DNA from: Erythrocercus mccallii
Taxonomy: Eukaryota > Chordata > Aves > Passeriformes > Dicruridae
Direction: 5' to 3'
DNA: 64,000 nt
Assembly: GCA_013397435.1 (NCBI GenBank)
Contig: VZRG01000289.1
Location: 310,001 to 374,000, forward strand
Under the pieces are notes generated by a model that searched no databases, was not told where the DNA came from, and saw only the letters and a program-made list of their open reading frames with translations. Below are positions 13,701 through 24,990 of this stretch, in pieces. Within the stretch, counting starts at the first letter, position 1. Each line of letters begins with the position of its first letter. Position numbers and translations under genes: made by a program.

Positions 13701-13945
13701 TAAGTAACTATTTAATTACGTAAAATTTCTTCTTATGATGCAAGTTCCAGCAAATGAGGGAACTCTTGTATGGCTTAGGTTTCCAGTGACTTGTTTGGGC
13801 TCTAGTGTGCTAACAGATTGCTCACTAACTTTATTTTTCAAACAGACTTTGGTTTTAGATATTCAGAAGCATCACTGTGGGAAGGACCCTGTTTTGATTT
13901 TCTATCCTGATGAATTAGAGCAAACTTCAAACACAGTATTTCATA
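7731..13945. other. Unique non-coding sequence
   Basis: No dispersed repeat or exon is recognisable. The longest open frame (8152-8628, plus, 158 codons) has no family resemblance and average AT-rich composition, so it is treated as chance. The segments 10380-10570 and 10900-11060 are less repetitive than their surroundings and could be regulatory, but nothing specific supports this. Confidence 0.5.
8583..8629. repeat. Imperfect inverted repeat (hairpin)
   Basis: The arm at 8583-8600 (tctacatcacattttaga) is complementary to 8610-8629 (tctaaaatatgatgtgtaga), with one mismatch and a two-base insertion in the right arm. The loop is nine bases (ccaccacat). It could form a short stem-loop. It is shorter than a typical pre-microRNA stem and no flanking stem extension is obvious, so chance or a relic of a palindromic element is more likely. 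Confidence 0.75.
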
Positions 13946-13949
13946 AAGT

Positions 13950-14125
13950 TGTAGAACCATGGAATAATTTTGGTTGGAAGGGACCTTCAAAGGCCCTCTG
14001 GTCCATTCCCTGGAATGAGCAGGAACATCTTCAATAGATTAGATTGATCAGAGCCCCATCCAATCTGACCCTGAGTATTTCCAGGGATCCCGCTGGGGAC
14101 ATTTCTGAGTATAAACCAGCTTTGT
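13950..14125 (-). mobile_element. CR1 LINE 3' fragment (minus)
   Basis: On the plus strand this reads as the reverse complement of a CR1 3' end. It has a degraded CATGGAAT tail, then ttggttggaagggacctt, then a segment equivalent to 'gagcaggaacatcttcaatag', then 'cagagccccatccaatctgaccctgag' and 'tttccaggga'. These follow the order of avian CR1 consensus sequence as I know it. The copy is 5'-truncated, as nearly all CR1 insertions are. An apparent 100-codon frame across it on the plus strand (13735-14037) is antisense to CR1 and not a gene. Confidence 0.9.
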
Positions 14126-14582
14126 ATAATAATCTATCATATTTTCCCTCAAGATTCCTTTACCTAGTTAAATTGATAAAGAGCTGCAGCTATTACTAAC
14201 AACACTATCATCTGATTCTCTTGATCATATTCAAGAGCCCTAACAGAACATATTATTAACATATTGTGGTAGGAAGATGGGATGCTTCTCCAGTCCTTCA
14301 AAGTCCTTAATTTCCTCAAGTGGTATGGTTCCATTTGTATCACATGTTTTTCCATAACACTAGCCCACATAACTCCCTCAAAGAAAAAACTCAAGAGGGC
14401 TCAGGATAATGTATTTAGATACATTTTTGTCCTTACAAAAATTCTCAATTACCACGTTCTCATGCTTGTAGTCTACTGATTAAAAGATGTATAAAGGATA
14501 AATTAGCGATCACACCATTTGAAGTAGTTCAGAAGAATGTTTCGAGTTTAAATGACAGGAAATCTATTGTATGCGCAGCCTA

Positions 14583-14786
14583 GTCTTGGCTTGTCCTGAT
14601 GGGAGAGAGTTAATTTTCTTCTTAGCAGCTGGTACAGAGGTGGGTTTTGGATTCAGTATGAGAATAGTGTTGATAACACACCAATGTTTTGGTTGTTGCC
14701 AGTAGAGTTTACTCTAAATCAATAACATATCTGTATCCCGTGCACTGGCAGTGAACAGGTGCACAGGAAGGGAGCATGGTCAGGAC
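14583..14786 (+). mobile_element. Avian ERV LTR fragment (5' part)
   Basis: The stretch contains the LTR signature 'gttaattttcttcttagcag', then 'ctggtacagaggtgggttttgg', 'agtgttgataacacac' and 'ggttgttgcc'. It breaks off after 'gcacaggaagggagcatgg' and 'caggacag'. It is clearly related to the more complete LTR at 18647-19227 but diverged from it. It stops where a minus-strand CR1 begins, and the 3' half of the LTR is not found on the other side of that CR1. Exact family name is uncertain; it resembles LTRs widespread in chicken and songbird genomes. No viral genes are attached. Confidence 0.85.
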
Positions 14787-15085
14787 AGAATCACACAGAA
14801 TCAATTAGCTTGGAAAGGCCTCTGAGATTGAGTCCAACCTATGACCACACTGAGTGCCACAACCAGTCTTACCTTGAACACCTCCAAGGGTAGTGACTCC
14901 ACCACCTTGCTGGGGAGCCCATTCCAGTATTGAACAACCCATTCTGTGAAGAAATTCCTCCTGGTGTCCAACCTACACCTCCCCTGGCACGGCTTGAGGC
15001 CAGTTCCTCTCAATATGTCACAGGTTGCCTGGGAGAAGAGGATGACCCCTAGCTTGCTACAACCTCCTTTCATGGAGCTGTAGTC
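14787..15085 (-). mobile_element. CR1 LINE 3' fragment (minus)
   Basis: The plus strand shows 'aatcacacagaatcaa' (decayed CR1 tail), 'ttggaaaggcctctgagat', 'gagtccaacc', 'ctccaagggtagtgactcc', 'gtgaagaaattcctcctgg' and 'gcttgctacaacctccttt'. These are in the order of the antisense of a CR1 subfamily close to CR1-Y/J. The minus-strand 90-codon frame 14801-15073 is the decayed C-terminal end of CR1 ORF2, with residues such as the 'FFTEWVVQYWNGLP' block that corresponds to the family's conserved 'RVVRHWNRLP' region. It abuts the LTR fragment at 14786. Confidence 0.92.
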
Positions 15086-17897
15086 TGTGAATACATTTCT
15101 GATTCATACTATTGTAAGTCCTGTACAGTAAGTACAGTATAGTAACAAAAGTGTTCAGAGTTACAGAGGAACCCTTATTTATCACTATAATACTGCAGAC
15201 AAATGATTGTGTATTTTGGAAAATAATTGACTACAGATATTAGGTGTGTATCTACAAGTTCATAGAAGGATTCTTCATCCTACTGCCTGGAAACCAAGTT
15301 CTAACTAGTTTTTCTGAATGCAAATAATAAATAAAAAGCAGTTCAAGTAGGGATTTTATTAAACCCTGTATCGCTAAATATTACTCACTTTTTTTGTATG
15401 GCTGTTTCATATTAACTGCCAGCTATGAGGTGCTTATTATAGAAGGGAGGGAAAAAAATAGTGGATTTAGTCCAGTAAGAAGAGAGAAAAAAATCTTGTG
15501 ATGTTTATGAGAATTTTGGTGAGATTTCTGACATTATTATCAGAAAGAGAAAGGCCTTCGTGTGTAGTTAATACTTTCAGTTCTCTGCAACTCTTCATAG
15601 TACTTATGACTTCTAAATGACACCCAGACAGTTCTTAGGTATTAATACAGAAGGGATTCTCAAACTCAATGGCTTAAGGTTTCTGCTCACTTTGTCCTCC
15701 CTTCACCATTACTCCTTCTAAGAAAAAGTAGCATGAAATGTCAAATTGAGAGTTTTTCTAAAGCTGAACTGATGTTTGTGGTATGTGGAGTCCATACCCT
15801 CCCACCGATAGCTTTTCACAGAATATTTCAGGCATTAGACCTAACAATTTTAAATACAGCAAATTAGGACGAGGACGTTACACTCACTGGTAATACTGGG
15901 AAGCAGCGTTAAGTGATGATGGTACTCCCAGACCCTGTGGCAGCTCAGCCAAAGTGGGCATCAGAGGAGTTGAAAGCCAGCTGATGCTGGCTGCACCAAG
16001 GTACAGGAGGACTCGTAAGTGCTGGCAGTGCAGAACATTTTGTGTTTATCTCCTACAGAAAACAGGCCCTTGTGTCCCTTTGATTTTTAAACCAGCCTGC
16101 TCCATCTGGCACAGTCTATGTTTCCAAATAAAGTTCATCTCTCTGTTGCCTGCCTAAGGAACAGTGGAAAAAGGACCCTTAGAAGGAACTTCAAATTAAG
16201 GTTCCGGCACAAATGACTAATTTTCCCTGTTACAATTTTACCTTAAATAGAAGTGGTGCCTGTTTTTTAAGGGAAAGATGGAAATTCCATCATCCAACCA
16301 TATCTAAGCACTATTGTTTTCCAGAGTACTGTGAATGTTTGTCAGAACACTTCAGATTGTTCTGGAAAAAGGATAATAGTGTCATGGAGAGGAAAAAAAA
16401 GATTCTCAACAAGGTAATAACTCATTAACAACTTATTAATAAGTTAATAATTGATTTTTAGTGGAATGGAATTACCATAACAGATCAAACTCACAGATCT
16501 AGATAAGTTAGGAAATTAAACATTGCAGTGGGAGAATGACCAGCATGCAGCAGAAAATCATGTCTTCTAGAAACAAATTTGAATTTGGATTATGCTAAAA
16601 CTCAAACACTTATGCTCTTTGTTTTCCCACTTTAGTGTCCTCATTGTCCCCAGAATCTGAACATTCTTGTTAGTCTTGAAAGATCATCATATTCATATGA
16701 GGTTGTAAAATGTTGCTACCCAACTTTTAAAAATCTGATTTAATGGCTCTAGATAGAAAAAAATCTAACTTGTTCTGACTATTATCACAAGTGGGTTTTG
16801 TAATTGCAGAATGACATAGATAAGTAGATGTGTCGTGGTTTTTATTAGGCAGGATATTCATTATTTGTATACTTCTGTCATGTTATTTCTTAGTTTGTTC
16901 CTTGGACTTATTAGTTCTGTTCGGTACATTCATTTACTCTTGAAAATTGTCCATTCCCCTACAGACTTCTCTTAGCTGTGTTTGGATTTCTTGTATGCCT
17001 GCATTTCCCTCTCAAAAGTGATGGGGAGGGAAAATGCTATTTTTGATGAATGCCTGTAATTGATTTAATGTCATATTTTCAATTATTTGCTACCTCAGTC
17101 TTTCTGTTTACCTTGTACTTCACTACTGACAAAAATGTAGTAGGTATTGTTAGTGATGTCTCAAATTAATTCAAAATCTTTCTTCCCTCACTTACAGGAG
17201 ATTTACAATCACTAATTATCTATTCAGTATACACAATGCTTTTGTCATAGAATGACAGCAGTCACTGTGTTTTATCTCTCCTTTTGACATTCTGTCTTTC
17301 TTTTAAGCTTGAGCAACCTAAATATTCTGCTGTCTGCAAATGCTGCCACTTGCATTGTGTTATTAAATAGTGAATGTACAGATTCTGCTGTGACATCTTC
17401 AATTGAGGCATCTAGTTTTCAAACCAGACTTTTCTTCCAGTTTATTGTGTTACTATACTTACTTACACGGGCAAGAAATGGCCCCAACAAATGACAAATG
17501 ATGTAATTGTAAGTATCTGCTGTCAGTGCTTGAAAACAGTACATGAATTTTGACAAGCAGAGGGCAAATTAATATTTTTGGAAGTCCTAGTTATACAGCA
17601 GTTCTCAGGGGGAAAAAGGTGGGGCAGGGAAGGGGAGGGAACACTGTCAGTCTTTGAGAGTGAAATAATGTGCCAGAAGTCTTAACAAGAACCTATTTAG
17701 TGACTTTCTGAAAAAAAGGCACTGTAGATTGAATAAATGATTTAATAAATGCATGGAAATTATGAAACTGACTTTCAAAAAAATTTACAAATCCTATCTT
17801 ACAACTGATTAAAATACGGTCTTCCTAAACATCTCATTCTGTGTCAGCCTTACAAGGGTATCTGGCCTTGTGCCTCAGGATTATAGCTCACAGGAGC
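15086..17897. other. Unique non-coding sequence
   Basis: No repeat or established exon is seen. One stretch (15950-16135) has exon-like signals: donor-like AAG|GTACAG at about 16000, ctc|GTAAGT at 16015, an acceptor-like ttatctcctacag ending at 16058, and AATAAA at 16127-16132. This could be a terminal exon of a non-coding RNA or an old LTR end, but it could equally be chance. A G-quadruplex motif lies at 17621-17639. Confidence 0.5.
17621..17639 (+). other. G-quadruplex motif
   Basis: Four G runs of 4, 3, 4 and 3 are separated by loops of CA, AA and A, and a fifth run of five Gs lies just upstream at 17608-17612. The pattern fits the standard rule of four runs of at least three Gs with loops of one to seven bases. 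No gene start or recognised repeat is next to it. Confidence 0.85.
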
Positions 17898-18325
17898 AGG
17901 CTGGATAGGATACAGAGAAGGGCTACAACAAAGATGATCAAAGGACTGGAAAGCTGCCCTGTGAGGCAAGGCTGAGAGAGCTGGGCTTGGGCAGCTTTGA
18001 GAAAAGAAGGTTTAGGGGAGACCTTATCACCATGTCCCAGTATTCAGGAGTGACTACAGATGAAAACTGCCTTTTTTACCAATAGTCATGTGGAAAAGAG
18101 GAAGAGTAATGGGTACAAGTTATTCCATGGGAGATTCTGATGGAACACGGGAAAAAAAGTTGCTCATAATGAGAACAATCAGCCATTGGAATCACTAATA
18201 CTGGATATTTTTAAGATTCAGATGAACAGGGTACTGTCCCATCTTGTCTAGACCATGCTTTTACCAAGAAAGGTTGGATCAAGTCATCCTTGAGGTCCCT
18301 TCTAACCTAGTGTTTTGTCTTAATC
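17898..18325 (+). mobile_element. CR1 LINE 3' fragment (plus)
   Basis: Reading the plus strand, 'gatacagagaagggctac', 'gccctgtgaggcaaggctga', 'gagctgggcttgggcag', 'aggggagaccttatcacc' and 'ttgaggtcccttctaacct' follow the sense CR1 3' region (ORF2 C-terminus and short 3' UTR) in order. The terminal octamer array is decayed to 'gtgttttgtcttaatct'. Multiple in-frame stops and indels show an old, dead copy. Confidence 0.9.
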
Positions 18326-18646
18326 TAATCTGGTCTTGTTCTCACTAAACCTTACAGGTCAGGTGTCTCTGTTGGATTTTATCTTCCAGATTGATATTCC
18401 TGTTTGAAAAGCAGAAGGTATATATCCTAGGGAACTTGCCCCCAAAAGTGGGTCTGTGACAATGCGGGAGGCATTTTGCAAATTAAACATACTTGTTTCT
18501 GGATGGTTTTGATTTCATGACTTTTGGTGATGCTGATATATTTGAGGCACACCCATCTTGAATCCACAGTCAGCTCTATGTGGAAAGTCATATGCAGGAT
18601 AGATCAGATCCATTATATGCAGTCTGCAGAATTTTCCTGTTCCATG

Positions 18647-19227
18647 TGTAGTGGTTTTGCCTGGGGTAGAGTTAATTTTCTTCACAGTGGCTGGTATGGG
18701 GCTGTGTTTTCAATTTTTACTGAACAGGGCTGATAATATAGAGATGCTTAGAGAGGGAAGGGCTTACAGAGAGCCAAGATCATTCCTGCTTTTTGTATGG
18801 TCAAGCTGGTGAGGAAATCAGGGGTGCCTGGAAGGTTTGGGGGAGACAGCCCAAATAGGTGACCCAAACTGACCAAAGGGAATTTCAGACAGTGTGACAT
18901 CATGCTCAGTATGTAAGTTGCAGGAAGAAGGAAGAAGGGGGACATTTGCAGTGATGATGTTTGTCTTCCCAAATTGCTGTTATGTGTGATAGGGCTCTGC
19001 TGTCCTGCAGATGATTGAACACCTACTTGCCCATGGGAAGCACCAAATTAACTCCTGGTTTTGTTTTGCTTGTACGTGCAGTTTTTGCTTTTCCTATTAA
19101 ACTGTCTGAAGCTCAACCCGTAAGTTTTCTAGCTTTTGCCCTGCCAGTTCTCTGCCCAGTCCTGCTGGTGGGGAAGTGAGGGAGAGGCTGCATGGGGCTT
19201 AGTTCATGGCTGGGGAGAATCACAGCA
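18647..19227 (+). mobile_element. Near-complete avian ERV solo LTR
   Basis: The element opens with tgtagtggttttgcctgggg and closes with ctggggagaatcacagca. Within it are the LTR blocks 'gttaattttcttcacagtgg', 'acccaaactgaccaaaggga', 'gtgacatcatgctcagtatg' (the region just upstream of the LTR's own TATA-like box), 'gtttgtcttcccaaattgc' and 'cacctacttgcccatgggaa'. The poly(A) signal ATTAAA lies at 19096-19101, followed by 'ctgtctgaagctcaaccc'. Length (about 580 bp) fits the solo LTR of this family, common in galliform and songbird genomes. No convincing target-site duplication is visible and no gag, pol or env remnant flanks it. It most likely arose by LTR-LTR recombination. A 78-codon fragment of coding appearance inside it is not a gene. 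Confidence 0.9.
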
Positions 19228-22200
19228 ATGTACCAGGGTGCCAAATTTCCCTAAACTGTTAGATAATGGAAAAGCTACCAAATACCAAAACTGCCTATGC
19301 TCAGCCTCAGATACTGCATGAAATTTAGGTTTGGATTCAAATCTAAATTTGGTATGAAATCTTGCTTATAATTTTAGTAAATGTAAAATATGTACAAAAC
19401 ACATGATAAACTCAATCAGTTACTGCAGTTATACCTCAATGAATTTTTTTTAAGATTGCTCTTTGACTAACTTATGTCAACCAGTTAGGGTGGCTTGATA
19501 AATATTCCAGCTACACATCCCCCTAGCCGGTAGCAAACAACCTTTTTCCTCCCCCAATACATTTTCAAAGCAGTCATCAGCAAGGTACTAATAAGCCTCT
19601 GATTTAGTCATGCAGCTTGCAGTGAAAGCCTCAAGCTGAAGGCTGTGTGTATATATAATTTCCTACCTGCTTCTCTGAGCTACAAGCTCTTTCTATCAAG
19701 GTAAAATGCATTAAACTAGCTCGTAATCCTTCTGTCTGCTTTGTGTTGCTTGAGAGGCTTTAAGGAGCTATCATCAATTTGCCAAACAAATGAAGAATAG
19801 CCATGACCCTGCATCATGCACAATGAAGAATTTGCTAGTGGAAATTCTCTGCATATATGTAACTCCTCACCTGTTACACAGCTGCAAAAGTATTAGGGTC
19901 CTTGAGATGGTATTGTATGTTGAATAAAGGAGAAAGACATAAGATAACAATCAATATTGTACTTTTCTGAAGTGAAATCACGTATCTAATCTTGAATTGG
20001 GTATGATAGGAAATGAAACTTGCTGGGAAATCCATTTTGATTCACAGGTGCTGTGTGTTTCTCCCTGCTACTAATTTAAGTTTAAAATTGCAAGGTCATA
20101 TACTGTGGGATTATTTCACATGAAAAAATGCTTTATGCAGAATGTTTGCAGCTGAGGACTAAGGTTGCAAGTGTGTTTGGGTGAGAAGAGAGAACTGCCA
20201 GTCTGTGAGTTTGGCCATAATTTCTAAAAATATATATGTTGGAAAGCCATTGTTGGTAAAAGTAGATTATTGAAATAAGGGCTTATGTGGATGTATTTAT
20301 TTATAAAATTATGATCAGCTTACCAAAGGTACTGGCAGGGAGGACTGACTAACTGTAAAGTTGTGGTTTCCTCTACATGACACATAAAACAAAGGAAAGC
20401 CCAAACCAGCTACACAGAAATTGTATTTCTAAAGACGTGTCCTGCCTGTGTATGCATTTGTCCCATTTTAATTATCACTCTTTGTAATGGCCATTGAAGC
20501 CTGATTCTGCAGCCAGAAGAAGCTCTTTCTCTACACTTACATAATTTCTAATACTCTATAATATAATGACCAGCAATTCAGTGGCAAAACCACCTGTGTC
20601 ATGATTAAATTCTACTTTAGGGAAACACCATTGTATCATGCTGTCAGAGAAATAGCTGATAAAGTGGACTAAGATGTAACACATGAGTAATCTTTTCTTA
20701 GGGTTCCAAGTGTAATAATTTTTTTTGTTGTTTGTTATTACTTTCCCTCTCTTTTGTATAAATCTGATAAAATGCAGGAAGTTTTAGCCATAAGAGAAAT
20801 TCCCTAGACGTATAATCACTGTATAACCCAAACAGACCTGAATTCTTGCATAGATAAAAACTTCACAGAAACTTCAAAAAGGAGATAAAAAGAAAGTAAA
20901 TTATTGAGATGCCTGCTGCTCTGATACTGATCACAAAGTTCAGTATCACCTATTCCTTGCACCCTTTTTCACCTTTCAGATTTCTTATAAAGTAACCACC
21001 TGCATACTTCTTTCACAAATCTCTATTTCCTTTCAGATATGCTAGTTTAAAGAAACTATTATTTGAGAGCACGTCTGATTAACAATTAGATTCATTGGTG
21101 GTAGTGTCCTCAGGAAAGTGCACATTTCCCATCAGCATCACAAATTAAAACAGCTGGAGCTAGGCTACTGATCAAGTAAATAACTTTTTTTGCAAAGCTC
21201 CATGGTCTTCATGTCAGCTCACAATGTTGTTTCCTCCAGCCTGATACTTTCCTGTAAAGCAGTCAGTTCAACTTAATTTACTACCTAGCTGTGATTGACA
21301 GTTTAAAAAAACTGTTGAGGGAAACTGCAGTTTTGTGACCTTGCCTTTCAATGGGTAGTAAAATTTTAAAATTATAAGCCCATGACCTACGATGGCCCTC
21401 CCTTCTGTTTATTCTTTCACGGCAATTGCAGCAGTGAACTGTGTACTCGAGTACCTTCTCTCACTAACATCATAGTGGCAAGTCAGGGTGCTGACCCAGA
21501 GACTCAGCAAATTTTCAGATCACTGCTTATTTCAGAAATGGAGATACTTAGGGGAAAGGCTGCAAAGAGACAAAGGATGGTGTTATTGTGATCATTCACA
21601 GACCTCAAATAAACTTTTTAATGAATGGTATGATTTGGTCTCAAACTTGAAAACCATTTAACCCTGTGGAACTGCAGCCCCTTCAGTTTGTGAGCTTATT
21701 TCTCCTATAAAAGCGCAAAAGACCTGTGTGACTGTTCCCTTGCATGCTCCATGTACCACCCAGGCTCATAAATAGGGCCCAAACCACTAAAAACTGCCTT
21801 GTTTTCAGAGTTCAAGATGAAAACAATGTAATCCTTTGAAGGTAAAATCAACTGGCAAGCCAGGAGCCAGCTCTGTGAACTGGAGTAGATGGGAGGAGTG
21901 CAGCCCATTTGAAAATGAGAAACACCAGACTCTGAGTAAGCAAGAGAGGAAGTTTGGTCAGCTTTCAGCAAGGGGCACAGTTCAGGTCATGAGAGTGGGG
22001 TTTGGGATTACAAGCTTTCTTCTGACACTGAACAAGTTGTTCTTCTGTTTTGTGGCAGAACTCTTACCTATTAAGTAGCCCTAATGGAAGGATGAGGAAA
22101 ATAAACAATGTTCTTGCTTCCATGGTCTGTTTCAAGTCTGGCCAGATTCTGGTGCTGTATGACTGCCACATATTCAGTATTTTGAGTGTCCCAAAGACGG

Positions 22201-24230
22201 GTTAACAATATGCAATGTTTTCCAAAACCTTCAAAATCTACTGAAGTCTTTATCAGTAAACATTGCTAGGTCTGGAATACAGGCACTGATTCAGCTGCAG
22301 TTCATAAAAACAGAGTTTAGACTAATCAGAGATGTGTTAATTGTAATCTACAAATTAAAGCTACACTTGAAACTGAAAAAGTTGTGAAGGATTATGACTG
22401 GAAGTTTCTCATTGGTGATCATATAGGTAGGATTTTTTTTGTTTTGCTGTGTTTGTTTGTTTGTTTTTTCCTGCCATGTATTTGTCTCTAAACATTCTTC
22501 AGATGTGCTTTCACAGCTGGGAGCCATGGGGAGAACAGCTGTGACCTGGCCACAGCAGCTGGAGTCAGATTTGTAATGAAATTTTGGGAGGAAGCAGAGG
22601 TGGGAAAGATATGCTGCTATACAGCGGTTGAGTATGTGTTCCATGAATCCTGACTACCAGTTGCTCTGGGCCTAGGGGACTTCAGGTGTGAGAAAGGATG
22701 TTCATAGCAGTAGTTTTCAGGGTGTGAGAAACCGGCTTTGTTAAAGTGTACTCTGCCCAGTAGTTCAGTGCTTGGCCTTGGTTGATAACAGACTGATGGT
22801 GTGGGACACAGGACTGGTCACTCCCCTGTTTCTCACAAATATAAGGTTTTTTCCCTTGGAACTTGTACTTACACAAACATATGCAAGTCTATGAGTGTAT
22901 ATACATATGTGTGTACATACACTTCTATAGCTCCTTCTTCTCCATTGCTGGTGAAGTACAGTCCTAACCCTGTTCTTTCAAAGAACTGCATAACAGCAGC
23001 ATTTTATATTACAGTTCATCTTTTCAACACACTTGATTTGAATACTTCCCCTTCTGACAGTCCTTTGCTAGCCAAGTAATTGAATGACTACCTCAGTGAA
23101 CTTCCAAGGCATTAGCAGAGTATCTTTAGTGCTATTTCTTCATGATTCTGAAGTGAACTGTTCTCTGTATTTTGGAAGACTTTCATGACAGTGCAGCAAT
23201 GGCTGCAGTAAATTCAACACACAAAGGCCTTGAACCAAGGACCGCAAAAAAAAAAATAAGGAGCAGGATAAGTTTAGATGTAAAGATACTGTAATTTTTG
23301 AGGGCACTCAAAGAGTGGTGCTATGAGTTTGCTGATATTTTATTCTAGGGTCTTAACTACCAAACTCCTTTCCTTGCAATTTATTTTAATAAGGTGACAT
23401 TAATGTTCCCTCTGTATTTTCAGCTAATGAATGTAATCACCTAGAAAGAGTCACAATTATCTGTTTTTCACTAGTACACTCAGTACTTCCCATGCAGAGA
23501 GCCAAAATTGCTTCTGGAAGAGCCTGGTTGATGAGAGTGAATTGTTGCTCCTGTGGCAGATGGAATTTCCCAGGAGCCTTTTGAGTAGAACAGTCTGATT
23601 GCTGGTGAAATTAAAACTTGTCTAACTGAAAGGCTGAGAAGTATAATGGAGATGGTAAAGATTTAAAACATTTGAGAAGAGTGAGAAAGAATCTCCAGGA
23701 GGATCAAATGGCTCAGATCTGCAACAAGTTCTCAATTAATATCTGTACAGTAGGTGAGACCCTCAGCCTTTAAATTGTCTAGACAAAACTAGAGGAGAAG
23801 TCTCCAAAAAGGATCCCAGTCTCAGTCCTAATCCCAAAAACAATACTCTCCCTGTTTTGGTAAAGCCTCATTGCCCATCTAATAAGTTCTTACTGCTTCC
23901 CGTATTCAGACTGTGTGGCAGAACAAGGGCATTAAAGCTGTGTTTATTTGCCACTCAGTATTTACTGGTATTTCATTAATACAATTTCAAATAGTAGAAG
24001 TTTTAGCTGTGATTGTCTGGGCAGTATGAATAAATGGTAATGTGTTTACAAAATCAATTGTTCCCAAAAAAGGAATAATACAGCATCTTGAATGAATTCT
24101 TATGGAAAAACTAGGTCTAGGCCTGCTTTCAACTAACCTATTAGTCAGTGACACAGTAATAGAGGATTGTGCATTTGATCTGAAGTGGTTGTTTGCAATC
24201 AGTGTTGTACTAATTTTGTTCCCTGCAGGT
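19228..24230. other. Unique non-coding sequence
   Basis: No exon, RNA gene or dispersed repeat is recognised in these 5 kb. Open frames are all below 100 codons and unconvincing. The only simple repeat of note is the GTTT tract at 22432-22469. Confidence 0.5.
22432..22469. repeat. T-rich (GTTT)n microsatellite
   Basis: A run of T followed by gttttgctgtg and then about four GTTT units and a T tract. It is an imperfect low-complexity repeat and could be variable in length between individuals. Confidence 0.85.
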
Positions 24231-24239
24231 AGCCCATAC

Positions 24240-24990
24240 TTTCTTGTATTATATCTGTTTAAGCATGTTTCATTTGACATGTTTGGATTTAACTGTGATA
24301 CATCCTGAATTGATCAGTATTTCTTATAGAGAATTAGTTTTCATACAGTCTATTTTAGCATCCAGTTATTCAATAGGAGGCTGTTCCTCAGGTGGAAGAA
24401 CATCCTCTAGTAATCAACATGTGCAAGAAATTTTAGCACTGACTTCAATTGTCATTCACCCCAGATGCTTAATAGAAGTATCCAGCAGAGCTCTCGTCAC
24501 ATGTTTACTAAAAAAGACCCCATGTTAATCCACTCTTTTAGTATTTGTTTGCATCATTTGTTACAAGTGAACATCAGTTTCTGCAGCAGAGATTAACTAT
24601 CTCTTCTGGATTATCTAGGATTTCATGTATAGTATTTCTTTCAGGGGAGCCTGCTTGTTTCAGTCAAGCCTCTTTAAGGAAACAGTCATTAATTCTGGGG
24701 TTCCACGGGATCCAATTTTAGATCCCATACTGTTTTGTCATTATATATTTCCCTTGGGCAGTATCAGATTGCTCTCATTGTTTCCAGTATCTCATGCAGA
24801 TGATCTTCAGATTTGCCTTTTTCTATTCCGTCCAAAACTGAACGTTACAGATACAGAGTAGTTACTAATTGGTCCATCTCTAGGTCTTTGCACTTCTCAC
24901 TCATTGGTTCTAAAAATAGATGTTCTGTTTTCCCTGTTGCCAAGGCTTGTAGCCTTGGTGATAAAAGAATAAAGAGGGAAAAATTCAGTC
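24240..24990 (+). mobile_element. Degenerate L2-like LINE reverse-transcriptase remnant
   Basis: In the frame around 24679-24861 the translation shows 'SGVPRDPILDPILFCHYIF', then 'PLGSI', then 'HADD' and 'FRPKLN'. This aligns in order with the reverse-transcriptase blocks of L2/CR1-group LINEs: SGVPQGSVLGPILF, the PLG stretch typical of L2, the catalytic YADD box (here HADD) and the following KPN. About 300 bp upstream, 'CLDLTVIHPELIS' at about 24275-24320 may correspond to the LDLSAAFDTVDH block. The frame is broken by stops and shifts, so the element is dead. L2 elements are ancient in amniotes and survive in birds as sparse decayed relics. Boundaries are approximate, the upstream half is less certain than the 24640-24860 core, and a CR1 L3-type origin is an alternative. 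Confidence 0.7.

Noticed and set aside
14801..15073. 90-codon minus-strand frame resembling a protein
   Set aside because: It is the decayed C-terminal part of CR1 ORF2 within a dead LINE copy.
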